This document shows, in pieces, positions 18,345 to 27,406 of a DNA stretch of 64,000 nt. Both the position numbers and the translations under genes were made by a program. Source of the stretch: Anaerolineae bacterium. GTDB lineage: Bacteria > Chloroflexota > Anaerolineae > Promineifilales > Promineifilaceae. The notes beneath the pieces are model-generated. The model was given only the letters and a program-made list of their open reading frames with translations. It did not search any database and had not been told where the DNA came from. The DNA lies in assembly GCA_023382655.1 (NCBI GenBank), contig JAHDWK010000009.1, positions 6,190-70,189 on the forward strand, in the 5' to 3' direction. Position 1 is the stretch's first letter, and each line of letters starts with the position of its first letter.

Positions 18345-19118
18345 ATGGACAAATTTTTACGTGTATTGACGATTGGTAGTGGTATTGGTTTGTTGGTGTT
18401 GGTAGCCGGGTATTTCTGGCAGTGGCCCTGGGCGGTAGCCACCTGGCCCTGGCCTGATGGCCCGCTCTCTTACACCTTTATTGCCGGTATTCAGGCGGCC
18501 ATTGCCGCGGCGCTGCTGTGGATTGGTCTCACCGGGGAGTGGGGGGCGCTGGCCAATGGGGCGCTGAATCTGGTGGTGATGATGGCGGGGTTGGCCGTTT
18601 TTTTCTTTGCGCGGGGCTTGCCGCTTTATGCTATCGGCTGCGCCGTATTTGTCTTGTTCAACGCGGGACTTTTCTGGTGGAGTCATCGCCTGCCACTGCG
18701 TGATACCCGGCCAACGCCGCGCCTGGTGCGGGGGTCATTTGTCGTGTTTACAGCCACGCTGCTGTTGGTTGGTAGTGCGCTTGTTTTGCGTGTACCAATT
18801 ATTTTCCCCTGGCCGCTCAACCCGGATTCGTCGGTGATCTTTGGCCTGATTTTTATTGGCGATGCCTTTTATTTTTTGTATGCCGTTCTCCGTCCACAGT
18901 GGCATTACGCCGCTGCCCCGTTGTGGAGTTTTCTGGCTTACGATGTCGTGTTGTTGGCGCGGTTTATCCCCCATTTTGGCAATGTGAGACCAGAACATCA
19001 GGGGAGTCTGTATCTGTACACGGCCGTGCTGATCTACAGCGCCGCTTTAGCCATCTATTATCTGTTTATCCAGCGAGAGACACGGCCGTTGCTGGTTGCT
19101 GCCGGCGGGGTGTCTTAG
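18345..19118 (+). CDS. Integral membrane protein of unknown function
   Basis: 257 residues starting MDKFLRVLTIGSGIG, with about seven hydrophobic segments and short loops. The ends are hydrophilic only for a few residues. An in-frame GTG at 18333 is an alternative start; GGAG at 18330 suits the ATG. No conserved motif was recognised. A similar-sized membrane protein follows, and the two may be distant relatives or partners. Confidence 0.7.
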   Translation: MDKFLRVLTIGSGIGLLVLVAGYFWQWPWAVATWPWPDGPLSYTFIAGIQAAIAAALLWIGLTGEWGALANGALNLVVMMAGLAVFFFARGLPLYAIGCAVFVLFNAGLFWWSHRLPLRDTRPTPRLVRGSFVVFTATLLLVGSALVLRVPIIFPWPLNPDSSVIFGLIFIGDAFYFLYAVLRPQWHYAAAPLWSFLAYDVVLLARFIPHFGNVRPEHQGSLYLYTAVLIYSAALAIYYLFIQRETRPLLVAAGGVS

Positions 19119-19130
19119 CGATTGGGAAGA

Positions 19131-19161
19131 CCCGAAGGGTTTCAGAAAACCCTTAGAGTCT
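19131..19161. repeat. CCCTAAGGGTTT-type hairpin (family K, copy 1)
   Basis: GACCCGAAGGGTTTC then AGAAAACCCTTAGAGTC, a near-perfect hairpin between two membrane-protein genes. A cleaner copy occurs at 56492-56522 upstream of mrp. Confidence 0.85.
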
Positions 19162-19168
19162 GAATCTT

Positions 19169-20041
19169 ATGTCTCAACTGTTCCTGCAAATTTCAGGCTT
19201 ATTCGCGTTGATCGGGGGGGTGGCGCTGGCTTATTGGCGGTGGATACGGCCGTATCACAGCCGGATTACCCGCAGCCAGCAAAGTTTACTCTTTTTAGTG
19301 ACGCTCACAGGTGTAGGTGGTTTTGTGGGTGCTTTTGGCTGGTGGTTTGATGTTGGCGCCAGTTTTTCGTGGGATTTGCCGCCGTTAGCGTCACGGATGT
19401 TGGCGGCGGCGGCGTGGTCGTTTGCGGTGGCCTGCTGGTTGACGCTGGAACGGCCGTCGCTCGCCCGTTTGCGCCTCATCATCATTATGCTCTTTGTTTA
19501 CCTCACACCGCTGGCGGTGGCGATTGTGCTGTTTCACCTCGGCCGTTTTGATTGGGCGGCGCCCATTACGTATAGCTTTTTTGTTGTCGTATTGGGCATG
19601 GTGGCGCTTACCATCTGGCACTTGTTTCATCCGATGGGCATCATCACTGTGGTGCATGATGGACCGGTGCGGGGATGGGCGCGTGGTTGGTTGTGGGGCA
19701 CGGCCGTGCTCACTGCTTTGTGGGGAGTGGCCTTGTTTCTCACCGATGCCGGGCCGTCTACCCTGGTGTGGGTGTGGCCGGGTGATCTGCTCACCAGCCG
19801 CCTCATTGCCGTGATGCTGTGGACGCTGGCGGCCGCGGCCGGATACAGTCTGCGCTCCACCGATGCCTTGCGGGTGACGTTGGCCGTCATGATCACCTAT
19901 GGTATTGGGGTGGTCGCTGCCAATGTGTGGAATCCGGCGGCTATCAAACCGCTGTATGTCCTGTTCTTCGCCTTATTAGCTGTTGGCTCCACGGTGATCA
20001 TCCTGTGGCCAGGAAACAATACCAGTGGTGATCGGGTTTGA
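19169..20041 (+). CDS. Integral membrane protein of unknown function
   Basis: 290 residues, starting MSQLFLQISGLFALIG, with seven or eight predicted membrane segments rich in Trp, Leu and Val. No metal-binding or catalytic motif was seen. No ribosome site stands before the ATG; the hairpin at 19131-19161 occupies that space. Probably co-transcribed with the preceding membrane protein. Confidence 0.7.
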   Translation: MSQLFLQISGLFALIGGVALAYWRWIRPYHSRITRSQQSLLFLVTLTGVGGFVGAFGWWFDVGASFSWDLPPLASRMLAAAAWSFAVACWLTLERPSLARLRLIIIMLFVYLTPLAVAIVLFHLGRFDWAAPITYSFFVVVLGMVALTIWHLFHPMGIITVVHDGPVRGWARGWLWGTAVLTALWGVALFLTDAGPSTLVWVWPGDLLTSRLIAVMLWTLAAAAGYSLRSTDALRVTLAVMITYGIGVVAANVWNPAAIKPLYVLFFALLAVGSTVIILWPGNNTSGDRV

Positions 20042-20141
20042 TGTGTGTCAGAACACGGCCGTAGCTCTCCGCGCCTGGCTTTCGCCAGTAGGGATTGGCG
20101 ATCACTGATCACCTCTTGAGGTCTGCAAAGTCTACGGCAGG

Positions 20142-20169
20142 TTGTTTTTTGATTGTTCCTCCGTATAAT
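20142..20169 (+). promoter_or_regulatory. Candidate sigma-70-type promoter for the Dpp-like operon
   Basis: TTGTTT, 16-bp spacer, then TATAAT at 20164-20169, about 100 bp before the binding-protein gene. The -10 is consensus and the -35 is weak. Confidence 0.5.
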
Positions 20170-20268
20170 CGCCTTGTTTAATCCGTGTTCCCTCATTGCG
20201 CATATTGATAGCCCTTTGATTACCGATATGGGAACAATGGCCGTTTACAACTGATGGAGGAAAGAAGA

Positions 20269-21972
20269 ATGAAACGTTATTGGTTAACCTGTCTGGCTTT
20301 GCTGTTTCTGCTGTTGGCGGCTTGTGGTGGAGGTGAAACCACCACGCCGGCCGAAGAGGGAGAAGAGACCACCACCGGCGAAAGCAGTGGTACAGAGGCC
20401 ACCGAATCAACTACACCAGCAATCGTCCGCATTGGTTGGGGAGGCAGCCCTGATACGTTGAATCCGGGTACGGCCGTGCTTACCGAAGCGTATACCATCT
20501 TTGAACTGGTATATGACGCCATGTATCAATTGCAGCCAGATGGTTCCTATACCCTGGAACTGGCCGAAAGCGTGGATGTATCGGACGACGGTCTGGTTTA
20601 TACCTACACCTTGCGGGATGGCACTACTTTTCACGACGGTGAACCGTTAACCGCATCTGATGTGGTCTTTTCTTATGATTTGTATGCTGCCCAGGAAGAT
20701 TTCCCCTTTTTACCGATCTATACCACCTATTTTGACAGTGTAGAAGCGCCGGATGATAAAACAGTCGTACTCACGCTATCCGAAGCCATTCCTAATATCG
20801 AAAGCCAACTCCTCTATCTCTATGTGCTGCCGGAGCATGTCTGGTCTGGCTTGCCCAATCCGTCCGAATTTGAAAATACGGACATGATCGGCAGCGGGCC
20901 TTTCCAGATGAATGATTACCGCCAAAATGAATTTGTGACATTGGACGCGGTGAAAGACCATTACCTGAAAGGGCCACAAATAGACGGGGCTGTGTTCCAG
21001 ACGTTTGACAACCCGGATGCGCTGGTGCAGGCGTTGCGCACGGGACAGGTGGATATGATCACGGAAATGCCGAACACGGCCGTTGCCGCTCTGCGCAACG
21101 ATGCCAATGTTGAGGTTGTTTCTGGCCCACCGCTTGCCCCCTCCGTGGCCGACATCATCTTCAATGTCACCGAACCGGAAAATTGCCCGCCAGATGATGG
21201 CATCTGTTCCGGCCATCCCGCTTTGCTGGACCGCAATGTACGGCTGGCGTTGGCTCACGCCACCGATAAACAAAACATCATTGATGTGGTGCTGCTTGGT
21301 CTGGGTGTGCCGGGACTCACACTTGTTCCAGATAGCCTGGGCGTCTTTTATAATGACCAGATTCAGGATTATGCTTTTGATATTAATCTGGCCAACCAGA
21401 TTCTGGACGATGCCGGGTATGTAGATACCAATAACGATGGGGTGCGGGAAACGCCAGACGGCCGTGACCTCATCTTCCGCCTCAACTGGCCCTCTGACAG
21501 CGCCAATGCCCCCCGCATGGCCGAATTGTTGGCCGGTAATTGGGGGCAAATTGGTGTACGCACCGAGCAGCAGGCGCTGGACCCCGATGCCCTCACCGCT
21601 ATTTGCTGCCCCGCTTTCGACTTTGACATTATGCTTTGGGGCTGGGGGTCAGACCCCGACCCCAGTTTCCTGCTCAGCGTCATGACCACCGACGAAATCA
21701 CCACCGGCACCAACGAAACAGGTTACTCCAACCCGGAATATGATGCCCTCTTCGCCGAGCAGGCGGTGGAATTAGACAAAGACAGACGTATCGAATTGGT
21801 ACACCAGATGCAGGCCATCGCCCACAACGACCTTCCCTACATCATCCCCTATTACGAACAAACAGTGCAGGCTTTTCGCTCCGATGCCTTTCGCGGCTGG
21901 CTCACTGATGCCGGTAAAGTCGCTTTGGAAGACCTCAGTTCGCTGTTGGTGATTGAGCCTGTAAACCAGTAA
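20269..21972 (+). CDS. ABC transporter substrate-binding lipoprotein, family 5 (Dpp/Opp type)
   Basis: 567 residues. The signal sequence ends in a LLLAACGG lipobox with Cys19, followed by a Thr/Glu-rich linker and the SBP_bac_5 fold (VRIGWGGSPDTLNPG, YTYTLRDGTTFHDGEPLTA). Extracytoplasmic lipoprotein that delivers a peptide or similar compound to the permeases encoded next. The start at 20269 is set by GGAGGAAAG. First gene of a five-gene importer operon. The actual ligand cannot be deduced; family members also bind oligosaccharides, nickel and opines. Confidence 0.93.
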   Translation: MKRYWLTCLALLFLLLAACGGGETTTPAEEGEETTTGESSGTEATESTTPAIVRIGWGGSPDTLNPGTAVLTEAYTIFELVYDAMYQLQPDGSYTLELAESVDVSDDGLVYTYTLRDGTTFHDGEPLTASDVVFSYDLYAAQEDFPFLPIYTTYFDSVEAPDDKTVVLTLSEAIPNIESQLLYLYVLPEHVWSGLPNPSEFENTDMIGSGPFQMNDYRQNEFVTLDAVKDHYLKGPQIDGAVFQTFDNPDALVQALRTGQVDMITEMPNTAVAALRNDANVEVVSGPPLAPSVADIIFNVTEPENCPPDDGICSGHPALLDRNVRLALAHATDKQNIIDVVLLGLGVPGLTLVPDSLGVFYNDQIQDYAFDINLANQILDDAGYVDTNNDGVRETPDGRDLIFRLNWPSDSANAPRMAELLAGNWGQIGVRTEQQALDPDALTAICCPAFDFDIMLWGWGSDPDPSFLLSVMTTDEITTGTNETGYSNPEYDALFAEQAVELDKDRRIELVHQMQAIAHNDLPYIIPYYEQTVQAFRSDAFRGWLTDAGKVALEDLSSLLVIEPVNQ

Positions 21973-22045
21973 GCAGTAAGCGGTGGGCAGTAAGCAGTAT
22001 TTAGGCTACTGCTCACTGCCCACCGCTCACTGCTCACTGCTCACT
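21967..22045. repeat. Family A hairpin before dppB-like start codon
   Basis: Left arm CAGTAAG CAGTAAG CGGTGGG CAGTAAG, right arm of GCTCACT 7-mers. The first repeat units overlap the stop of the preceding gene and the last touches the ATG of the next. Confidence 0.95.
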
Positions 22046-23077
22046 ATGAAACGAAGCCGCTACATCGCGCGCAAGGTAGTTTGGGCATTGGTGACAATCT
22101 TGTTTGTCATCACGCTCAACTTTTTCTTGTTTCGCGTGCTGCCGGGTGATCCGGCGCGGGCCGGTGTGCGTGATCCCCGGCTGACGCAAGAGGCGGTGGC
22201 CGCGATTCGGGTGCGTTTTGGCCTGGATAAGCCGGTGATCAACTGCTTTCAGACGCTCAATCCGGTTGAGTTTGGCGACTGTTTTATCAACCCGTTGGAC
22301 ACCCAATTTTTCATTTACGTGGGCAACCTGCTGCGTGGCGAATTGGGCATCAGCTATCATACCAACCGTCCTGTAGCAGACATGTTGGTGGAAATGCTGT
22401 GGAACACGATCATTCTGATTGGCCTGGGGCAGATATTTGCCATTATTCTGGGCATGGGCTTGGGTATTTTAGCGGCGTGGAAGGCGCGCACGGCCGTAGA
22501 CCACAGCGCCCTCCTCTTTAGCCTGACGGCCTGGAGTCTGCCCACCTTCTGGCTCGGCATTATTCTGCTTTTCATCGGGTCTACTCATTGGGGATTGCCC
22601 ATTGGCGGCCGTATCACGCCCGGTGTTGTGTATAACAGTTCCATCGAGCGGTGGCTCGATATAGGCAACCATCTCATCTTGCCTACGCTTACCTACACCA
22701 TCGTTTTCCTAGGCGAATACATGCTCATCATGCGCAGCACCTTGCTGGATGTGTTATCGGAAGATTACATCCTGACGGCCAAAGCCAAGGGCATCGGCAC
22801 CTTCCAGATTCTCAAAGACCACGCTCTGCGTAACGCCATGCTGCCGATGGTGACGATTATTGCCCTGAACCTGGGTTTTACCGTTACCGGGGCGATTCAG
22901 ATTGAGTCGGTGTTTTCCTGGCCGGGTTTGGGTGGGGCGATTTTTACGGCCGTGAACCGCCGCGACTATCCCGTATTACAAGGCGCATTCTTGCTTATTG
23001 CCGTCAGCGTCATCTTTGCCAACCTGGCCGCCGACCTGTTGTATTCCTATCTTGATCCCAGAGTGGAAGATTCGTAA
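22046..23077 (+). CDS. ABC transporter permease, DppB type
   Basis: 343 residues, six predicted membrane segments. It begins MKRSRYIARKVVWALVTILF, the usual DppB start, and has the coupling (EAA-like) loop ILTAKAKGIGTFQILKDHALRNAML. The ATG immediately follows the family A hairpin, so no Shine-Dalgarno sequence is present; translation may rely on coupling or a repeat-derived leader. The longer frame from 21983 is read from the repeat and is not preferred. Confidence 0.93.
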   Translation: MKRSRYIARKVVWALVTILFVITLNFFLFRVLPGDPARAGVRDPRLTQEAVAAIRVRFGLDKPVINCFQTLNPVEFGDCFINPLDTQFFIYVGNLLRGELGISYHTNRPVADMLVEMLWNTIILIGLGQIFAIILGMGLGILAAWKARTAVDHSALLFSLTAWSLPTFWLGIILLFIGSTHWGLPIGGRITPGVVYNSSIERWLDIGNHLILPTLTYTIVFLGEYMLIMRSTLLDVLSEDYILTAKAKGIGTFQILKDHALRNAMLPMVTIIALNLGFTVTGAIQIESVFSWPGLGGAIFTAVNRRDYPVLQGAFLLIAVSVIFANLAADLLYSYLDPRVEDS

Positions 23078-23132
23078 TTGAGTAATTGGGTAATTGGGTA
23101 ACTGTGTAATTACCCAATTACCCAATTACCCC
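23074..23132. repeat. Family C hairpin (GGTAATTG)
   Basis: GTAATTGA GTAATTGG GTAATTGG, then TTACCCAATTACCCAATTAC. It overlaps the stop codon of the dppB-like gene and ends shortly before the next ATG. Confidence 0.95.
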
Positions 23133-23147
23133 ACTCCCCCATTATCC

Positions 23148-24101
23148 ATGTCACCATCTCCCCCTCCCATCCGCGGTTTCTGGCGCATGTTCCGGCGCAA
23201 TCGTATGGGCATGGTGGGGGCTGTCATGCTCACCCTGGCTGTTCTTATGGCCGTTTTTGCGCCTGTTCTGGCTCCCTATGATCCCTACCAGCCGACGCGC
23301 GTGACCATAGATGACATCTACGCGCCGCCCAGCCCGGCTCACCTCATGGGCACTGATGACGCCGGCAAAGATGTGTTGTCCAACTTCATTTATGGGGCGC
23401 GGGTCTCCCTCATTGTCGGCTTTTTTGCCTCCTTCATCTCCATCTTCATTGGTGGCGTTATCGGCATTAGTGCCGGGTTTTACGGTGGTAAGCTGGAAAA
23501 CGGCCTGATGCGCTTCACCGACATCATGCTGGTCATTCCTGATTTTCCCCTCATCGTGTTATTGGTGGCCCTCACCAGACCCAACTTACTCAATATCATC
23601 CTGGTTATTGGTCTGCTCGGCTGGACGAGTTCGGCCCGGCTGGTGCGGTCGCAGACATTGTCCGTCAAGCAGCGCAAATTTGTGCTGCGGGCGCGGGCTA
23701 TTGGCGCGGGCAATCTGCACATCATCCGGCGGCACATCTTCCCCCTGGTGCTGCCGCTCATTGTGGTCAATACTGTCCTGGTCATCTCTCTGGCCGTATT
23801 GAACGAGAGTGCCCTCAGCTTTCTTGGCCTGTCTGATCCTACCAAGATCAGTTGGGGGCAAATGCTGAATTTTGCCTTCACGCGCGGCGCAATGAGCGCG
23901 GGCGCCTGGTGGGCGCTGGTGGCCCCGGGTCTGGGCATCGTCTGGCTGGTATTGGGCTGCACGCTCTTGGGGCAGGGTTTGGAGCAGGTGCTCAACCCTC
24001 GCCTGGAAACGCACCATCTATCCGTCGGCTCAAAGATGGTAGCGCGGATGATGGGGATGAAAGGGGAACCACCAGAGGTGAAACCGGTGACTGGAGATTA
24101 G
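23148..24101 (+). CDS. ABC transporter permease, DppC type
   Basis: 317 residues with the DppC N-terminal segment FWRMFRRNRMGMVGAVML, a periplasmic loop HLMGTDDAGKDVLSNFIYGA, and coupling loop VLRARAIGAGNLHIIRRHIF. Partner of the DppB-like permease. The ATG at 23148 lies beyond the repeat; no convincing ribosome site is visible in the C-rich spacer. Confidence 0.93.
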   Translation: MSPSPPPIRGFWRMFRRNRMGMVGAVMLTLAVLMAVFAPVLAPYDPYQPTRVTIDDIYAPPSPAHLMGTDDAGKDVLSNFIYGARVSLIVGFFASFISIFIGGVIGISAGFYGGKLENGLMRFTDIMLVIPDFPLIVLLVALTRPNLLNIILVIGLLGWTSSARLVRSQTLSVKQRKFVLRARAIGAGNLHIIRRHIFPLVLPLIVVNTVLVISLAVLNESALSFLGLSDPTKISWGQMLNFAFTRGAMSAGAWWALVAPGLGIVWLVLGCTLLGQGLEQVLNPRLETHHLSVGSKMVARMMGMKGEPPEVKPVTGD

Positions 24102-24113
24102 AGATTGGAGATT
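24093..24113. repeat. Family D repeat (GGAGATT), single arm
   Basis: TGGAGATTAGAGATTGGAGAT, three degenerate 7-mers directly before the ATG at 24114. The repeat itself resembles a Shine-Dalgarno sequence (GGAG). Confidence 0.8.
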
Positions 24114-25154
24114 ATGCCTTCTGTTGCCCATCATTATCAATTGCAGAAAGCGCCTGTTTTAATGTCCGTTACCGATTTGTCTACGGATTTTTTGTTGGAG
24201 AGTGCGCCGCCGGCCCATGCGTTGGTGGACGTGAGTTTTACGCTGCGTGAAGGGGAAGTGTTGGGGCTGGTGGGGGAGAGTGGCTGTGGTAAGACGACAT
24301 TGATGCTGAGTTTGATGCGGTTGCTGCCGGCCAACGGCCGTATCACCTCCGGCGCTGTCAAGTTCATGGATCGGGATCTGCTTGATCTCAGCGAAAGCGA
24401 AATGGCCGATATGCGCTGGAAACATATTGCTATGATCTTCCAGGGGGCGATGAACGCGCTCAACCCGGTGCAGCGGGTGGGCGATCAGATTGCCGAGGCC
24501 ATCGTGCAGCATAACTATGTCCAGGATAAGGGGGTGGTAGACGGCCGTGTTGCCGAACTGCTTGATCTCGTGGGCATTGGCCCCGAACGCCGCCGCCAAT
24601 ATCCACACCAATACTCCGGCGGCATGCGCCAGCGGGCCATGATTGCCATGGCTCTGGCCTGCAGCCCCCAGATCGTCATCGCCGACGAACCTACCACTGC
24701 CCTGGACGTGATGGTGCAGGCGCAAATCCTGGAACTGCTGGACAACCTGCGTCACAAATTAGGGTTATCCATCCTCTTTGTCACCCATGATCTGGGCGTA
24801 GTGGCCGAGATGTGTGATACCGTGTTGGTGATGTATGGTGGGGTTACGGCCGAATACGCCAGCGTAGATACCATCTACAATGATCCGCAGCACCCGTACA
24901 CCCGCGAACTGCTGCGTGCCTTTCCCGATCTCAGCCGTCCCAACGAAAAGTTAGCCAGCATTCCCGGCCATCCTCCCCGGCTCAATGCCCTGCCGCCCGG
25001 CTGCCGCTTTGCCCCGCGCTGCCCGGTCGCCTTTGACCGCTGCCACGCCGAACAACCCGCCCTGCACCAGGTGAAACCAGGCCATTGGGCGAGCTGTCAT
25101 CTGGTGGAGAATTCAGTGAACAGTAACCAGTTAGCGGTGAGCAGTAAGCAGTAA
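24114..25154 (+). CDS. ABC transporter ATP-binding protein, DppD type
   Basis: 346 residues. Walker [11 protein letters not shown], signature YSGGMRQR, Walker [13 protein letters not shown] and the C-terminal oligopeptide-transporter segment [17 protein letters not shown] with its cysteines (known in some DppD/F proteins to bind an Fe-S cluster). An alternative start is ATG 24162 ([10 protein letters not shown]), nearer to family norms. The last dozen or so residues ([14 protein letters not shown]) are encoded by the following family A repeat. Confidence 0.92.
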   Translation: MPSVAHHYQLQKAPVLMSVTDLSTDFLLESAPPAHALVDVSFTLREGEVLGLVGESGCGKTTLMLSLMRLLPANGRITSGAVKFMDRDLLDLSESEMADMRWKHIAMIFQGAMNALNPVQRVGDQIAEAIVQHNYVQDKGVVDGRVAELLDLVGIGPERRRQYPHQYSGGMRQRAMIAMALACSPQIVIADEPTTALDVMVQAQILELLDNLRHKLGLSILFVTHDLGVVAEMCDTVLVMYGGVTAEYASVDTIYNDPQHPYTRELLRAFPDLSRPNEKLASIPGHPPRLNALPPGCRFAPRCPVAFDRCHAEQPALHQVKPGHWASCHLVENSVNSNQLAVSSKQ

Positions 25155-25196
25155 GCAGTTTTCATTACTGTTCACTGCTTACTGCTCACTGTTTAC
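25114..25196. repeat. Family A hairpin between the two ATPase genes
   Basis: AGTGAAC / AGCAGTA units then TTACTGCTCACTG-type complement, overlapping the end of the dppD-like frame and reaching to 7 bp before the next ATG. Confidence 0.95.
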
Positions 25197-25202
25197 TCTT
25201 TT

Positions 25203-26192
25203 ATGATGATGTCAGCTATTATCGAAGTCACCCAACTCCGCAAACTGTTTCCCGTCAAAAAGAGCGGCCTTTTTGATCGGAACGAGAAATTTGTCCATGC
25301 GGTAGACGATGTCAGCTTTACAGTGGAGCGAGGGGAAGTGCTGGCGGTGGTGGGCGAGAGTGGCTGCGGCAAATCCACCCTGGCGCTGACGCTGATGGGG
25401 TTGGGAAAACCAACGTCCGGTGTGATCCAGATTAATGGGCAAAACATAGCGGGGTTGAACGGCCGTGAAATGCAAACAGTCCGCCGCCATGTGCAGATGA
25501 TTTTCCAAGACCCCTACGAATCGCTCAATCCGGTGATGACCATTGCCGACATTGTGGCCGAACCGTTGCAGGTGCATGGCCTGGTCAAAAATAAACAAGA
25601 ACGCCAGGAGCGGGTGATTCGGGCGCTGGAAGACGCCGGTTTGAAGCCGGCCATCAATTTTATGCACCGGCTGCCCCAAGAATTGTCGGGCGGCCAACGA
25701 CAGCGGGTGGTCATTGCCGGGGCATTGGTGCTGGAACCGGAACTGCTCATTGCCGACGAACCGGTTTCCATGCTCGATGTGAGCATTCGCGCCGAGATTT
25801 TGAACCTGCTGTTGGAACTGCGGCAGACACGAGGCATTTCCATTGTGATGATCACCCATGATTTGGGCACGGTGGGCTACGTGGCCGACCGCATCGCTGT
25901 CATGTATCTGGGGCGGATTGTGGAAATTGGCCCGGCGCTCCAGGTGTTGCAAAACCCACAGCACCCTTATACCAAAGCTTTGCTTTCCGTCGTGCCCGTG
26001 CCCAACCCGCGCCAGCGGCGGGAACGGTTCATTTTGCAGGGGGAGACGCCGAACCCTATTGATTTGCCGCCCGGTTGCCGTTTTCATCCCCGCTGCCCGG
26101 TGGCCCAACTCCGCTGCCAGGAAACAGACCCACGGCTACAACCGGTGGCCGCAGCGCATGAAGCTGCCTGCCTGTTGCTTGCCTCTGGCTAA
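25203..26192 (+). CDS. ABC transporter ATP-binding protein, DppF type
   Basis: 329 residues, from three consecutive ATGs (25203, 25206, 25209). Walker A GESGCGKSTL, signature LSGGQRQRVVIAGAL, Walker B LLIADEPVSMLD, H-loop MITHDLGTVGYV, and the Cys-containing C-terminal PPGCRFHPRCPVAQLRC. Pairs with the DppD-like ATPase. Last gene of the importer operon. No ribosome site before the start because the repeat fills the gap. Confidence 0.93.
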   Translation: MMMSAIIEVTQLRKLFPVKKSGLFDRNEKFVHAVDDVSFTVERGEVLAVVGESGCGKSTLALTLMGLGKPTSGVIQINGQNIAGLNGREMQTVRRHVQMIFQDPYESLNPVMTIADIVAEPLQVHGLVKNKQERQERVIRALEDAGLKPAINFMHRLPQELSGGQRQRVVIAGALVLEPELLIADEPVSMLDVSIRAEILNLLLELRQTRGISIVMITHDLGTVGYVADRIAVMYLGRIVEIGPALQVLQNPQHPYTKALLSVVPVPNPRQRRERFILQGETPNPIDLPPGCRFHPRCPVAQLRCQETDPRLQPVAAAHEAACLLLASG

Positions 26193-26619
26193 GAAAGATC
26201 GCGCCTCACGGCCGTCAGCCCGGCCAACGCCTCCAACCGGTTGCGATCCGTTTCCAGTCCCAGTAAATCACGATATGGGATGTTTTAGGAGGACGGCCGT
26301 TCTCCCCCTTACCCCTCACTTCATCATCCCCTGTTTGGGTGCGGTCTTCCCTGGTACCAGCCCGTTTTTCACCGGCTGTTGCGCGATTTTTCGCACGGCC
26401 GTGAACCCCGTCGTAGAATCTGCGGCATGGAGATATACCAGAGGAGACCTGTTGGCTGATAGGCCCACCAGGAGAGACAGATGTGACATTGACGGCGGTG
26501 GTGTGGTGAGCAAAGAGGTTTCGGTGGGCAAAGGGGGGCGGCACGGTCGGGAAAGCATCCCTGCGGGCTGAGAGGCGGCCGTAGCGCAGGAGTTGTAAGA
26601 TATAAATAGGATTTTAACA
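26193..26619. other. Intergenic region, gene-poor
   Basis: 427 bp with three ACGGCCGT octamers and no convincing gene on the plus strand. On the minus strand, 26189-26284 reads YRDLLGLETDRNRLEALAGL and ends in a stop; it looks protein-like and might be the tail of a lost gene, but this is too short to claim. A CTGAGA box near 26568 does not extend into a TPP riboswitch. Confidence 0.5.
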
Positions 26620-26919
26620 ATGGATATGGAGTTAGAAATTGAAATAGCGTATGAACTAATCGTACAATGTCTACTTAAATATGGAGGGTTTGAAAAACAA
26701 GAAGCTCAGAAACTCATAGAAGATTCAGGGATGTTCATTTTCAAGTCGGACCTCGATCGTGATCTTTTTCTCCACGAAGAACCTTACTTCTGGGCAATGA
26801 TTCTGATATACGGCCCAGGCGACAAAGATTGGTATCAAGATCCTTCCTTATGGCCCCCACCAAGTAGCTACGATGAATTAGTTCAAAAGTATAGAGATGA
26901 GAGAGATGAGAATACATGA
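26620..26919 (+). CDS. Small acidic hypothetical protein, AT-rich
   Basis: 99 residues, strongly acidic, starting MDMELEIEIAYELIVQCLLK, with FFLHEEPYFWAMILIYGPGD-like hydrophobic/aromatic middle and a Pro-rich WPPPSSYDELVQKY end. The DNA is clearly more AT-rich than both flanks and contains no ACGGCCGT, suggesting recent acquisition. The size, charge and isolation resemble immunity proteins of polymorphic toxins, but no toxin is nearby. Only a weak AGGATTTT ribosome site. Confidence 0.6.
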   Translation: MDMELEIEIAYELIVQCLLKYGGFEKQEAQKLIEDSGMFIFKSDLDRDLFLHEEPYFWAMILIYGPGDKDWYQDPSLWPPPSSYDELVQKYRDERDENT

Positions 26920-27287
26920 CTAAAGAGCGAGCCTATCGCCACATTCGTTTGCCAGTCACCGGCCCGTTTTTGGCCGTTCGCTGCTTCGCTTCTGTGTGGT
27001 ATTGTTCGCTGGTGCACCCCTGTGGCAGGGAAACGTGTCGGTTTCAGGCCGGATGTGAACGGAGAATGGGGTGGCACGGCCGTGCCACCCATCATCCCAT
27101 TGCTCATTACCTCATCACCAACGGCACGGCCGTTGCCCCCATACGGCCGTGTTTTTTTGTGTGGTAGGGTAGGGGTACGGCCGTGGAGCGGTTGTACCTG
27201 CCGATCTTGCTCAAACCGTAAACCCCCCAAAAGCGCCAAGCAAAGGGCCAAACCACCCCCTTTGCCTGGCGCTGCGAAAAATTTACC
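26920..27287. other. Gene-free region dense in ACGGCCGT palindromes and hairpins
   Basis: Holds four ACGGCCGT copies within about 110 bp; one is the centre of a perfect 22-bp palindrome at 27069-27090 (GGGTGGCACGG and complement). A second hairpin at 27232-27273 pairs AGCGCCAAGCAAAGGG with CCCTTTGCCTGGCGCT and resembles that at 51485-51547. No coding region is supported. Confidence 0.65.
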
Positions 27288-27316
27288 TTGACACGGCAAT
27301 GTGTCATCTTTATAAT
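27288..27316 (+). promoter_or_regulatory. Consensus sigma-70 promoter of the GntR regulator
   Basis: TTGACA at 27288-27293, a 17-bp spacer and TATAAT at 27311-27316: a perfect match to the housekeeping consensus. Transcription would start near 27323, about 84 bp before the GntR ATG. Confidence 0.85.
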
Positions 27317-27324
27317 GTTATGCA

Positions 27325-27338
27325 GCCTGTATACAGGC
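27325..27338. promoter_or_regulatory. Candidate GntR operator
   Basis: GCCTGTATACAGGC is a perfect 14-bp palindrome lying at the predicted transcription start. GntR/FCD proteins bind such short palindromes, so autoregulation is likely. A second half-similar GGTATATTTACATTATACAC follows at about 27339. Confidence 0.65.
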
Positions 27339-27369
27339 GGTATATTTACATTATACACCTGAGTTAGCA

Positions 27370-27394
27370 ACCTGGTTTTTCCCAAAAACCAGGT
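27370..27394. promoter_or_regulatory. Leader hairpin before the GntR start codon
   Basis: ACCTGGTTTTT, CCC loop, AAAAACCAGGT: an 11-bp perfect stem ending 12 bp before the ATG. The only AGG near the start is inside the stem, so translation may be dampened. Confidence 0.6.
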
Positions 27395-27406
27395 CTCGCC
27401 GTAGTC

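Noticed and set aside
26189..26284. Minus-strand frame reading YRDLLGLETDRNRLEALAGL
   Set aside because: Protein-like but only about 32 codons, no start and no recognised family; kept as a remark only.
26440..26600. Possible TPP riboswitch from a CTGAGA box
   Set aside because: The conserved ACC-TGAT-GGTAAT partner elements are missing and the next gene is not thiamine-related.
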